Shown: positions 11,767 to 21,568 of the stretch, piece by piece
Numbering within the stretch: position 1 is the stretch's first letter
How the letters are laid out: each line of letters opens with the position of its first letter
Source: Yersinia alsatica
Lineage (GTDB): Bacteria; Pseudomonadota; Gammaproteobacteria; Enterobacterales; Enterobacteriaceae
Direction of reading: 5' to 3'
Assembly (NCBI RefSeq): GCF_902170305.1
Contig: NZ_CABHWW010000011.1
Span: 310,001-374,000, forward strand
Length of the DNA: 64,000 nucleotides
Program-made: the position numbers and the translations under genes
The notes under the pieces: generated by a model
What the model saw: the letters and a program-made list of their open reading frames with translations, nothing else
The model's database searches: none
Told to the model about the DNA's origin: nothing

Positions 11767-12750
11767 ATGTCGAAAACAACTCAATGTGATCATACCGAAC
11801 GCTGGCTGGTCGCACTGTTGGTGCTGGTTGCGGTGGTATTCAGTGTGCTGATCCCGCAGGTTTTTTGGTCTGCAGCGAACTTCCAGTCCATTGCCTCACA
11901 AATCCCAGTGGCTGGAGTATTAACGCTGGCAATGGCTATCACTATGCTAACTGGCGGGATTAACTTATCAATTATTGCCACCGCCAATGCCAGTGCACTG
12001 GTGATGGCGTGGGTTTGCACCCATCTGGCACCCACGTTCAGTTCAATGATTTTAATGCTGCTGGCGGGGGCATCAGTCGCCTTAGTGGTCGGCCTGATTA
12101 ATGGGATACTTATCTCGATTGTGCGGGTATCCCCTATTCTGGCAACGCTGGGCATCATGACCTTGCTCAAAGGTGTGAATGTGCTTATCTCCAAAGGCTC
12201 GGCTATTTCTAATTTTCCGAACTATGTATTGGCGCTGGATCGCAGCTATTTTCTCGGCATCCCAGTGCCGCTCTACCTGTTTGTTGCTGTGGCGGCGATT
12301 ATCTGGCTAATACTGGCTAAAACCCCCTTGGGCCGCCAGATCTATCTGTCTGGCTCCAATGAAAAAGCCACCTTTTTCTCAGGGATTAATACTCGCCGCA
12401 CGCTAATTTGGGTCTATGTAATTTCATCACTGTTGTGTGCGGTTGCTGCGCTGCTGATGATGTCAAAACTGAACTCGGCTAAAGCATCCTATGGCGAGTC
12501 ACTGTTGCTTATCACTATTTTGGCCACGGTATTAGGTGGGGTAAATCCTGATGGCGGCTTTGGTAAGATTTTCGGGATTGTACTGGCGCTGTTCTTGCTG
12601 CAAATGCTGGAGAGTGGGCTGAATATCATGGGGGTCAGCAGTTATATCACCATGGCTTTGTGGGGTTCGTTGCTGCTGGCCTTTATCTTTATTAAAGGGG
12701 TTAATATGCCGGTGCTTCGCTTCTTGCGACCAGATAAACCGTCAAATTAA
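11767..12750 (+). CDS. Sugar ABC transporter permease 2 (RbsC/AraH family)
   Basis: Second inner-membrane permease, 327 aa, starting 2 nt after the first. It has the same topology and family loop (GRQIYLSGSNEKATFFSGI) and the LGGVNPDGGFGKIFGIVLAL segment near the C-terminus. It is clearly divergent from permease 1, so this is a two-permease system and not a recent duplication. It ends the operon; a strong hairpin follows. Confidence 0.88.
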   Translation: MSKTTQCDHTERWLVALLVLVAVVFSVLIPQVFWSAANFQSIASQIPVAGVLTLAMAITMLTGGINLSIIATANASALVMAWVCTHLAPTFSSMILMLLAGASVALVVGLINGILISIVRVSPILATLGIMTLLKGVNVLISKGSAISNFPNYVLALDRSYFLGIPVPLYLFVAVAAIIWLILAKTPLGRQIYLSGSNEKATFFSGINTRRTLIWVYVISSLLCAVAALLMMSKLNSAKASYGESLLLITILATVLGGVNPDGGFGKIFGIVLALFLLQMLESGLNIMGVSSYITMALWGSLLLAFIFIKGVNMPVLRFLRPDKPSN

Positions 12751-12777
12751 ACACTATTCAGGACGGTCATAGACAAC

Positions 12778-12809
12778 AAAAAGGCTGGTATTGATTACCA
12801 GCCTTTTTG
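12778..12809. terminator. Bidirectional terminator between ABC operon and tmaR
   Basis: The inverted repeat AAAAAGGCTGGTA / TACCAGCCTTTTT with a 5-nt loop has A- and T-runs on both sides. It lies between convergent genes and can end transcription both ways. Confidence 0.85.
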
Positions 12810-12828
12810 ATTTAACGCGGGTAAAAAA

Positions 12829-13167
<339 letters not shown>

Positions 13168-13303
13168 TTACACAAATTCAATTGCTGGTGACCAGGCTAC
13201 CTGCACCATACCGCTTTGCTGTACCTGGTGACAAGATTCATTGACTTATCTTACCTGCTTTACCCGCCAGACAGAAATTTCATCTACTTTAAACCCTAAT
13301 TGA

Positions 13304-14425
13304 TCACCGGCGCAGAGTCATATTAATCAGATCATCCAATTCCTCAAGCTGTTTGGTCAACTCCATACTCAACCAAACATAGCCATAAATCGGTGTTTCT
13401 ATTTGCTGCTCCTGTGTAACAGCCAACATCAGGGATTTAAATTCAGTGGCAATCTCGCCCAACTCAGCGGCAACCTCCCGCTCGCGGGCCGGTGAGCCAT
13501 CGCGCAAGCTGTCACTTAAGGTATTCAATGAGCGGATCGTCAGCAGTTGCGTACTGCGCAGCCCTTTAGCATTAAGCATAATAAAGTGGCTTTCCCGCGA
13601 TGACCAGTAAGCATCCACCAGCAATTCCAGTGTGCAGATCAGATTGCGGCTTAATGTCTGAATAGCCTCAAAAACATCCTTATTAATATGGGATTCTTTG
13701 CTGGAGGGAGCAATCAGCGCGCGCATCTTCACTGACTGATTAAGCGCCGCTTTTAATTTAGGTTCTAAACGTGGACGTTCGACCACATTAGGTGACAGAT
13801 AGGCGGCATAAATTTGGCTAATCGCACGCAAGTTATCACTCATTTGCATCCGCCAATGCGTAAAAGCCCGCTGCGGATAAATGCTGGTAAAAACCAACGC
13901 CAATAGTGAGCCAAAAATAACATCGCCACTGCGCCACAGTGCGGTATTCATATCCCCCGGTGCAGAACCACAGACCACTGCCAGTGTGATACCAATTAGC
14001 AGGGCCATATAAGGACGTTTGCCTAAGGTAAGATAGCCACATAGGAACATCACGACCCCGCACCATGCCAGCATGAGAGTCAAAGAGTAAGATTCAAGAT
14101 ACAGGGCGATCAAACCAGAAAGAGCACCAAAAACCGTGCCACCAATACGCTGCATCGCTCTGGGCAAAACATTGCCCCAATAAGATATCGGCCCCATGAC
14201 CACCACCAAGGTGATCAGTGGCCAAGTGCCCTCAGGAACGGCCAACAAACGGATAATCATGAAGGTTAGGATAAACGCCAGCGTAATACGCAAAGCGTGA
14301 GTAATGCGGTAATGGGTGTAAATCAGGTTATCCAATGGCGATATTTTTTTATTCAGGCGCACAACATTCCTATTTCCAATAAGATGCCAAAGCCTAAGTC
14401 TAGCCGAATTATTACCGACTGACAT
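13304..14425 (-). CDS. yeeA: YeeA, FUSC-family inner membrane protein
   Basis: 373-aa membrane protein of the fusaric-acid-resistance/aromatic-acid-exporter-like family. Hydrophobic segments cluster at about residues 40-190 (ALRITLAFILTFMIIRLL, WPLITLVVVMGP, LALVFTSIYPQRAFTHW), followed by a soluble C-terminal half. It aligns along its length with E. coli YeeA, whose transport role is not established. The first about 20 residues (MSVGNNSARLRLW) extend beyond the E. coli protein, so a downstream start is possible. Confidence 0.87.
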   Translation of the reverse strand: MSVGNNSARLRLWHLIGNRNVVRLNKKISPLDNLIYTHYRITHALRITLAFILTFMIIRLLAVPEGTWPLITLVVVMGPISYWGNVLPRAMQRIGGTVFGALSGLIALYLESYSLTLMLAWCGVVMFLCGYLTLGKRPYMALLIGITLAVVCGSAPGDMNTALWRSGDVIFGSLLALVFTSIYPQRAFTHWRMQMSDNLRAISQIYAAYLSPNVVERPRLEPKLKAALNQSVKMRALIAPSSKESHINKDVFEAIQTLSRNLICTLELLVDAYWSSRESHFIMLNAKGLRSTQLLTIRSLNTLSDSLRDGSPAREREVAAELGEIATEFKSLMLAVTQEQQIETPIYGYVWLSMELTKQLEELDDLINMTLRR

Positions 14426-14520
14426 TGAGTTAAAGACGGTGAAAAGTCATGAAGTTCTGCTGAGAGGAATAACTCGAAACAGCACCTCCCCGCCGGGTAC
14501 AACTCGACGGGGAAATGAGC

Positions 14521-15633
14521 TTATTTAAAATCAACTGCCATTTGTTGTTGAATAGTCATGCCGGAGCTGGATTCCACACAACAAGCAATATAATCGGTGA
14601 AGCGTGGCGAGTGCGGCATGCCCAAGCTAAGCAGCCGTTCATTGCTAAAGCGCACGTTTAACATGGCAAAAGAGCCATATAACCGCATCGCTTTCAACAT
14701 TAACCGCTCATTGCAGGGGCCAAAAATCCCTTTTAACTGATTTCTCATCTGCACCAAAGCACCATATTCTACCTGGCGATAATCCGTACCCATAGGTTTC
14801 TGTCTGGCAGCAGAAGACATGGCCTGATCAATTTCAGCAAAACTGACACTGTCCGTTGCTCCGGCAGAAATATGGTAGATATTTTCGGGTAAATTTGGGT
14901 GCAGCAAGATGCACAATAGAGCATCCGCGCAGTAATCAACCGGAATAACGTCAATATAATCATCCAGTGAACACATAAACTTGCGCAGCATTAGTGCCAT
15001 GCGGAAGACCCAGAAAATACTACTGGAGGGCTGGCAACCTAAGCGCGTATGTCCGACCACAATAGATGGGCGGGCGAAGACCAATGGCAAGGTTGGGCAT
15101 TGCTCCGCAAGCAGGCGCTCAATCGCCGATTTCGATTTGGTGTATTCCACCAAATGTGCGTCATCTTCTGCGGATAATACTCGCTCACTGACCAGAGTAT
15201 CGGCATCAGGTGTGCAAGACATCGCGGTACCTACGTGAATAAATCGCTGCAAACCAGCAACTTGTGACATTCTTCTGCCAAAAGCTAGCGTGCCGTCAAC
15301 ATTCACTTTCCAGATGAGTGGGTTGTTGCCAAATGATGCCACTGCTGCACAGTTGATAACATGTGTCACGTCATCAATACGCGGATCATTAATAAAACTG
15401 TCCGGTGTCGCCAAGTCACCCAATAAAATATGGCTGGCATTTATTTTATTCAGTAGCGCATTAGGTAAATAAAATTTCGCCAGATTCTCTCGAATGCGAG
15501 TGACGCCCTGCTCCGGTGTATTAGCCCGTACAAGTAACAAGTAATTAAAATCTGAGTTCTCTAACAATAATTTTTCTAATACTGCGCCGCCCAAGAAACC
15601 TGTGGCACCGGTTAACAGAAGTGTTTTCACCAT
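14521..15633 (-). CDS. NAD(P)-dependent thioester-reductase/fatty-acyl-CoA-reductase-like SDR
   Basis: Extended short-chain dehydrogenase of the NAD_binding_4 (male-sterility/thioester reductase) type, 370 aa. The Rossmann motif TGATGFLGGAVLEKLL is at residues 8-23, the active-site Tyr-Lys is in EYTKSKSAIERLL, and IHVGTAMSC holds the expected Ser/Thr region. Such domains reduce acyl thioesters to aldehydes or alcohols, but the substrate is unknown and no acyl carrier or synthetase gene is adjacent. The start MVKTLLL (15633) has AGGA just upstream; an in-frame extension to 15714 is rejected. It sits in the segment between yeeA and sbcB that differs from E. coli. Confidence 0.75.
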   Translation of the reverse strand: MVKTLLLTGATGFLGGAVLEKLLLENSDFNYLLLVRANTPEQGVTRIRENLAKFYLPNALLNKINASHILLGDLATPDSFINDPRIDDVTHVINCAAVASFGNNPLIWKVNVDGTLAFGRRMSQVAGLQRFIHVGTAMSCTPDADTLVSERVLSAEDDAHLVEYTKSKSAIERLLAEQCPTLPLVFARPSIVVGHTRLGCQPSSSIFWVFRMALMLRKFMCSLDDYIDVIPVDYCADALLCILLHPNLPENIYHISAGATDSVSFAEIDQAMSSAARQKPMGTDYRQVEYGALVQMRNQLKGIFGPCNERLMLKAMRLYGSFAMLNVRFSNERLLSLGMPHSPRFTDYIACCVESSSGMTIQQQMAVDFK

Positions 15634-16159
15634 GAGTCCTACTATGATATTCAGTAGGCGGATTGTATGAATAGCTAAGTAAACGGCAGGTAAATATGAG
15701 TTAGATCGGCACATTTAGATAGAAACATAATTTTTTCAAAATATATCTTATGACTTTTTGGGTTAGCACCGCCTGATACACTGATGTTGCTATTCTGCCC
15801 AAAAAAGTGCCAGAGTGATGGTTACCACATGATTTTAATTAATATTTTATTTTTTAGTGACTATGGGGCGCGTCCGCCTCTTTCTGAAAGACATCCAACC
15901 ACTCACGTCATCAAAAACCGGGGAGTGAAATCTTTGAGCTAGAATTTGATGCCAAAATTAGAGGGGCATATTCTCTCTAGAGTGGTGACAAGCATTCGTC
16001 AACCAGCAGATACTTAGTTATTAAACTAACGACTATAAGCGAGACTTTTAACATTAATATTCACATAACTGACCAATGTATTTATAAAAGGGAATTTACT
16101 ATAGGCCGAACTCATTTACGTAATTTTCGCAATACACAGTAAATACTCAATAATGATTT
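15634..16159. other. Non-coding interval, no feature recognised
   Basis: AT-rich 526 nt between the SDR gene and the toxin gene. No convincing ORF, RNA gene, repeat or terminator was found on either strand. Confidence 0.5.
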
Positions 16160-16345
16160 TTATGGACCACAACCCGCACATGCAATATTGCAACATATTT
16201 CACAACAATCAATTTCTTCAGAGGACGGGGACTCAACTACTATTGGTGTTGGTAATAAATCACTAGGGTTATTTAACTCTACATCCTGACTAAAAGTAAA
16301 AAAAGATGACATCATTAACGCGAGAACTAGCATAACTCTTTTCAT
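16160..16345 (-). CDS. Yst-like heat-stable enterotoxin precursor (STa family)
   Basis: 61-aa secreted peptide precursor resembling Yersinia Yst enterotoxins, which activate host guanylate cyclase C. The signal peptide is about residues 1-19 (MKRVMLVLALMMSSFFTFS), a pro-region covers about 20-45, and the C-terminal toxin core is CCEICCNIACAGCGP. Six cysteines (47, 48, 51, 52, 56, 59) have exactly the STa/Yst spacing. The usual Pro of the CCNPACAGC core is Ile here, and Gly-Pro follows the last Cys. The precursor is about ten residues shorter than YstA (71 aa). GGAGG lies 4 nt before the ATG at 16345; the in-frame extension to 16564 has no such support and would bury the signal peptide. The neighbourhood is AT-rich, as is common for acquired toxin genes. 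Confidence 0.85.
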   Translation of the reverse strand: MKRVMLVLALMMSSFFTFSQDVELNNPSDLLPTPIVVESPSSEEIDCCEICCNIACAGCGP

Positions 16346-17029
16346 AAAACCTCCATAACTCCGCTGTAAGGTGATGCGAAAACATACGAAAGCGATACCA
16401 ACAATAATAAATAACACGTTGAAATTTAATATAAAAATCCATATTTCGTATCGCCTTGATTTTGCCCTACGATAGGTAAATACCCTTTTATAAACACCTT
16501 GATAATAAATGTAACAATAATAAATCCCACGATGAAGCAATAGAGTTACCTTCGCTATCAACAAGGAACCGCATCTCTTCCATTATGTATATCCTGTAGA
16601 TAATAAGCTCGAGGATGTTACCAATTAAACATTATGATTAAAGACGATGATAATTAATTGTCAAGTTTACTAATCAGACCAACTAATTTAATTTAAATAA
16701 ATCACTATAACTAATAACTTGCAATTTAATTAAATATTATTTATTGGGGAGAATTGATTATGCTAATAAAATTAGCCTTTTTACCCTAGTCTATCGTCTG
16801 ATATTAAGGCTATTATCTTTACTTAGTTCGTGGCGATAGAGTGATGCAGTACTTTATGAAATATTCATATTAATCAGAGGTAAAATCAGGGTTATCATTG
16901 ATATCCGCCAAATTAAAGCGCAATAGCCTCAATAATTGAGATATAGAGCCCGGCATCTATAGAATGGTTAGTTCTTAGACTGGCCGGGCAACGAGTGTTT
17001 ATCTCAAATTAATGAGACATTATATGCGG
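16346..17029. other. AT-rich interval upstream of the toxin gene and downstream of the autotransporter
   Basis: 684 nt, markedly AT-rich, with no credible ORF apart from an unsupported in-frame extension of the toxin gene. It must contain the toxin promoter; no hexamer pair could be chosen with confidence. Such composition would suit H-NS/YmoA-type silencing, which is known for yst in Y. enterocolitica, but this is inference. Confidence 0.5.
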
Positions 17030-19729
17030 TTAGAAATTGAATTTAACCCCTAACATCATTGACGTATCGCTGTAGCCTTTATTGCCAACTTGCTGGCCAA
17101 CATTACCCCAGACATTCACCTTTTTGCTCAACTGGCCTTCAACACCCAGTTTCAGCTCACCAATATTGGCGGCTCCCGCCTGCTTCACCGTCATGCCATC
17201 CATGGTGGTGCCAAAATCTTTGGTGTTATGGATCCAGTTAGCTTCGACAAATGGTTGGAACACGCGATCCTTACCTTTATCTTGATCCGCATAACCGCTC
17301 ATAAAGGCTCTCACCCCAAGGCGGGTCTGTATATTGCCGTTACCTTCACCGGATACATTAGTCCCATTGGCTTCTTTATGGTCATCAGCTTTCACTCCCA
17401 TCCATGTGACCTGGGCTTTAGGCTGAATAAAGTAGCTAGCGTTTTTCGCTACATTTTCGCCAACTTTAAAGGTATAGCCGCTTTCCACCGAGGCCGTTAC
17501 CCCTTTGGATTTGTACTCTTCAACAGCTAAATCCTGACCATTGACGGTGTTATTAAACCAGCTGTATTGCGCCCAACTGTCTACATACAGGCCAGTTTTA
17601 TCTGCGCTATTGGCATACCAAGTGCCATAGAGACCGGTGCTGTAGCCATCCACTGAGGCGCGGGCGCTATAACCTGATAAACGCGATTCGGTGGTACTTT
17701 TGCTGTTACCATAACCGGCCATGATCCCCAAATGGAAACGATCCAACCCGTCATTGCTCCACTGGGCAATATCACCGCCCAGTTGCATCACATAGCGGTT
17801 ACTCTGGGTCCCTAATTGATCTTGAGTATCGCGGAAACGGTTATGGCCACCTTCGCTACGTAGCCACATACTGGTGACCTTCTGCTCGCCAGTCAGGGCA
17901 TCAATATATTGGGTTTCACCCAGTCGGTCATGCAGACGAGTGACAAACATGTTATTAGCTGCCGCGAGGTTGGCACTGTAACCACTGGCTTCCGGGCGCT
18001 CAATCATCACTGGCGAAGGTTCGCCCGGAGAACCTGGACTACCCGGCCCCTCTGCCGGCATAGTATTATTCAGATACCAATTAGCTTCATTGCTGCCAAT
18101 TCCGCGCTCTAAATAGTAATCATAGGCACCGGCGACAATGCGCCCATTCTGGATAAACTCACCATCAGAAACACCTGCAACCGTGATCAACTCGATCCCG
18201 TTCAGGGTATAAGCGCCGCTACCACCTGCATTAGTTACCGTAACCAGAGTGGTGCCGGAGGTATTCCCCTCAACCACCAGCTTATCGGTCGCCGAGGTGT
18301 CATCACTCAACAAAGTATTGAAATTCAGCTGACCATTATTGCCGGTATAATCACCCGCAATAGTTAAAATCGTGCCCGGAACACTGCCAAAATTTAAGTC
18401 TCCGGAGTGATTCAAACTACCCATAGTTTGGCTATAGCCGCGCAAGTCCAAAGTACCGCCGCTCTTAGTGATATAATTCGCATTACGGCTGAAAGCTCCT
18501 GTGGTACCGGCTGCCAATGTGCCGCCATAGATTGTCGTCGCACCAGAATAATCGCTAAGGCCGCTCATCGCGGTGGTACCGCTATACACATCTATATTGC
18601 CCACACCACTGATTGCAGGGGCGAAGGTATATGAACCGGCGGTATCGGTATGATTGAAATTAATTTGACCATTACCATCACCAAAAGTGATGGATGTGGT
18701 ATCCAGTGTGCCTGCTGTACTGGCCCCCTCTCCTGCCGCCGAACCGATATTTAAAGTTCCAGAACTGCCCGCATATCTTGCAATAACTAAGCTTGAAGCT
18801 GAAACCTCACCATTATCAGTGATCGTTAGTGTGCCAGCCCCTGTAAGGCCCAAATAGAGAGCATCAGTATTGTTCCATTGAGAGCCGATACCGGATACGG
18901 TCGCCGTACCATGTCCTGCAGCATTAGCGCCGATATAACCGATACCTTCGTTAGCAACGACACCACCAGCCAGAATATCGAATATGCCGGTACCACTTAC
19001 GCCGACAATAAATCTTTCTGAACTCTTCATGATGGAACCTACCCCTGATAGCGTCGCTATACCTGAGGAGCCTGCATAGCTACCTATATCAATTCGCCGA
19101 CCACTCGACTCGCCACCATCGGTAATATTGAGTATGCCAGTACCGTATAAACCAACAATGATAGATCCGCTGTTAACATCTAATTTTGAGCCTGCTCCAG
19201 AGACCGTGGCAATACCACGAACCCCAACTTCATTACCAATAAAAACGCCATCATTACCATTAATAAAAGCCGCGTCAGGGCCACTGGATAAAACCCCTCC
19301 ATCGGTAATATTTAAGGCACCATTACCTTCATGGCCAACAAATATCTGACTGCCATCATGGTTCCAGGATGAACCTGGCCCTGATATATTAACCTCGCCA
19401 GAGCCATTGGCCCGACCGATATAGGCATAACCACTATTCGTTACGCTGCCACCATTGAAAATATTTAATGTCCCGCTGCCAATATCGCCAATATCAATGT
19501 CGCCAATAATATCCCATGGTGAAGGCTGTGTGTCTGGCACGGTGACGATATCACCACCATCAATGATGGTTACGGCACGCGCAGGTATTGCCATCATGAA
19601 CATGGCATTGATAAAAATGGCGATGATTAATTTGCCATTTTTTAATGCAGCTGATTTTTGTATAGCCGATGAGAGCACCGAGACTTTTCCTGGAAAAGCC
19701 TTAGCGGTAAATCCACGTATTTTAGTCAT
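17030..19729 (-). CDS. Autotransporter (type Va) with repeat passenger and outer-membrane barrel
   Basis: 899-aa self-secreted outer-membrane protein. A long N-region plus hydrophobic core forms the signal peptide, with cleavage expected after ARA at about residue 52. Residues about 80-330 hold five or six degenerate units of roughly 45-50 aa built on GSGTLNI..GG, IG..AGS.G and VSG.GS, which should fold as a beta-helix. Residues about 390-560 end in an autochaperone-like segment (YYLERGIGSNEANWYL). A Gly/Pro-rich linker (GPGSPGSPGEPSP) precedes the barrel of about 260 aa, which ends MLGVKFNF with the terminal Phe needed for insertion. No protease triad or RGD motif was noticed; an adhesin role is inference only. 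It lies beside the Yst-like gene. Confidence 0.88.
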   Translation of the reverse strand: MTKIRGFTAKAFPGKVSVLSSAIQKSAALKNGKLIIAIFINAMFMMAIPARAVTIIDGGDIVTVPDTQPSPWDIIGDIDIGDIGSGTLNIFNGGSVTNSGYAYIGRANGSGEVNISGPGSSWNHDGSQIFVGHEGNGALNITDGGVLSSGPDAAFINGNDGVFIGNEVGVRGIATVSGAGSKLDVNSGSIIVGLYGTGILNITDGGESSGRRIDIGSYAGSSGIATLSGVGSIMKSSERFIVGVSGTGIFDILAGGVVANEGIGYIGANAAGHGTATVSGIGSQWNNTDALYLGLTGAGTLTITDNGEVSASSLVIARYAGSSGTLNIGSAAGEGASTAGTLDTTSITFGDGNGQINFNHTDTAGSYTFAPAISGVGNIDVYSGTTAMSGLSDYSGATTIYGGTLAAGTTGAFSRNANYITKSGGTLDLRGYSQTMGSLNHSGDLNFGSVPGTILTIAGDYTGNNGQLNFNTLLSDDTSATDKLVVEGNTSGTTLVTVTNAGGSGAYTLNGIELITVAGVSDGEFIQNGRIVAGAYDYYLERGIGSNEANWYLNNTMPAEGPGSPGSPGEPSPVMIERPEASGYSANLAAANNMFVTRLHDRLGETQYIDALTGEQKVTSMWLRSEGGHNRFRDTQDQLGTQSNRYVMQLGGDIAQWSNDGLDRFHLGIMAGYGNSKSTTESRLSGYSARASVDGYSTGLYGTWYANSADKTGLYVDSWAQYSWFNNTVNGQDLAVEEYKSKGVTASVESGYTFKVGENVAKNASYFIQPKAQVTWMGVKADDHKEANGTNVSGEGNGNIQTRLGVRAFMSGYADQDKGKDRVFQPFVEANWIHNTKDFGTTMDGMTVKQAGAANIGELKLGVEGQLSKKVNVWGNVGQQVGNKGYSDTSMMLGVKFNF

Positions 19730-20065
19730 ATCAAAATATCCTGGTGTAGTATTTTTACTTAAAAATCAAAATGTTAATAACAAACAAAAGTTAATGTATT
19801 TATATTTTTTATACTTGCACTAAATTTGAGGGTATTTGATATGGGTTTTAATGCTGCGTATATAGGATTGGATGTAGCATTGAATGGGAATATTCTTACA
19901 AGCAAGCCATCACTCTCGGAGGGCTCAAGTGGGCCAGTTTGTTTTTATTTGGTAAGATGCATTTCAGATGAGAGAATCACGCATAAATACAATTATTAAG
20001 GCATTGTTTTAAATAAAATTTATTTTAAATGGACGATGTCATAATTTGAGAGGCTAATTCAGGCA
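19730..20065. other. Divergent promoter interval, autotransporter / sbcB
   Basis: 336 AT-rich nt between divergent genes. It should hold both promoters; no specific operator, RNA gene or repeat was recognised. Confidence 0.45.
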
Positions 20066-21496
20066 ATGCCAGACAACCGCACACAACCGACTTTCTATAT
20101 TCATGATTATGAAACCTTTGGCCAGCGCCCTGCATTGGACAGACCGGCACAGTTCGCGGGAGTGCGTACTGATTTGGATTTCAATATCATCGAAGAGCCA
20201 CTGGTGATTTACTGCAAACCCGCAGATGACTATCTGCCGCAGCCTGAAGCGGTGATGATTACCGGAATTACCCCGCAGCATGCTTTAGCCAATGGGGTCA
20301 ATGAAGCCGAGTTTGCCCGCCAAATTCATCAGGCATTCAATGTGCCCGGCACCTGCATTCTTGGGTACAACAATATTCGTTTCGATGATGAAGTTAGCCG
20401 CAATATTTTCTATCGCAATTTTTATGACCCTTATGCCTATAGCTGGCAAGGTGGGAACTCCCGTTGGGATTTGCTGGATGTGATGCGCGCCTGCTATGCC
20501 TTGCGTCCAGAAGGTATTGTCTGGCCGGAAAATGAAGATGGCCTGCCGAGCTTCAAATTAGAGCATTTGACCAAAGCCAATGGTGTCGAGCATTTGCATG
20601 CCCATGATGCGATGTCTGATGTGCACGCCACGATTGCCATGGCAAAGTTGGTTAAGCAGGCACAACCGAGATTATTTGATTACCTATACCAACACCGCAG
20701 CAAACATAAAATAAATGCATTGATTGATATCGCAAATATGACGCCACTGGTTCATGTATCTGGCATGTTTGGCGCCGCACGCGGTAATACCAGTTGGGTG
20801 GCGCCGCTGGCATGGCATCCCGACAATAAAAATGCGGTGATTATGTGTGACCTGGCGGGGGATATGTCGCCGTTACTCTCGCTGGATAGCGACACGCTGC
20901 GCGAGCGTCTGTATACCCGCCGCGATAAACTCAATGCTGAAGACGCCGCAGTGCCACTGAAGTTAGTGCATATCAATAAATGCCCGGTACTGGCACCGGC
21001 TAAAACCCTGCTGGCTGAGAATGCCGAACGATTGGGTATTGATCGCCAGCGCTGTCTGGAAAATCTCCAACTACTGCGGCAAAACCCGCAAATCCGCGAA
21101 AAAGTCGTGGCACTGTTTGCGGAAGCCGAGGCTTTTGTGGCTTCTGATGATGTGGATGCTCAACTGTATAATGGCTTTTTCAGTGATGCAGACCGCGCCA
21201 CCATGAAAATTATTCTGCAAACTGAGCCGCAAAATCTACCGGCGCTGGATCTCACATTCCAAGATCCACGGCTGGAGGCGCTGTTGTTCCGTTTCCGCGC
21301 CCGCAATTACCCGAATACCTTGACCGACAGTGAGCAACAGCGCTGGTTAGAGCATCGCCGCGCAGCACTTAGCCCAGAGAGAGTGCAAGACTACGTGCTG
21401 CAACTGGAGCAATTCTACAACCAGTATGAAGACGACAAAGAGAAGCTGGCACTGCTGAAAGCGCTATTTGAATATGCCAGAGGTTTGGTGAGCTAA
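20066..21496 (+). CDS. sbcB: Exodeoxyribonuclease I
   Basis: 3'-5' single-strand DNA exonuclease (DnaQ-like DEDDh family) used in mismatch repair and recombination. The catalytic acidic residues appear in IHDYETFG (Exo I), LGYNNIRFDDE (Exo II) and HAHDAMSDVHATIAMAK (Exo III). The C-terminal SH3-like and helical regions match E. coli ExoI throughout. Length is 476 aa, against 475 in E. coli. A bidirectional terminator follows. Confidence 0.96.
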   Translation: MPDNRTQPTFYIHDYETFGQRPALDRPAQFAGVRTDLDFNIIEEPLVIYCKPADDYLPQPEAVMITGITPQHALANGVNEAEFARQIHQAFNVPGTCILGYNNIRFDDEVSRNIFYRNFYDPYAYSWQGGNSRWDLLDVMRACYALRPEGIVWPENEDGLPSFKLEHLTKANGVEHLHAHDAMSDVHATIAMAKLVKQAQPRLFDYLYQHRSKHKINALIDIANMTPLVHVSGMFGAARGNTSWVAPLAWHPDNKNAVIMCDLAGDMSPLLSLDSDTLRERLYTRRDKLNAEDAAVPLKLVHINKCPVLAPAKTLLAENAERLGIDRQRCLENLQLLRQNPQIREKVVALFAEAEAFVASDDVDAQLYNGFFSDADRATMKIILQTEPQNLPALDLTFQDPRLEALLFRFRARNYPNTLTDSEQQRWLEHRRAALSPERVQDYVLQLEQFYNQYEDDKEKLALLKALFEYARGLVS

Positions 21497-21520
21497 TCCC
21501 ATCGGTAAACATCAGCCAAT

Positions 21521-21550
21521 AAAAAACGGAGCCATTTGGCTCCGTTTTTC
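21521..21550. terminator. Bidirectional terminator between sbcB and plaP
   Basis: The hairpin AAAAACGGAGCC / GGCTCCGTTTTT with a short ATTT loop and flanking A/T runs serves the convergent sbcB and plaP genes. Confidence 0.88.
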
Positions 21551-21568
21551 GTCAGCAATAACAGACTA

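Noticed and set aside
15634..15714. Upstream in-frame extension of the SDR gene
   Set aside because: The Rossmann motif begins right after the ATG at 15633, which has a good AGGA site; the extension is not family-like.
16346..16564. In-frame 73-codon N-terminal extension of the Yst-like gene (134-aa ORF)
   Set aside because: It would bury a clear signal peptide inside the protein; the GGAGG site directly precedes the internal ATG at 16345.
17090..17530. 146-aa ORF antisense to the autotransporter barrel
   Set aside because: Shadow of the barrel coding frame; no ribosome site or recognisable domain.
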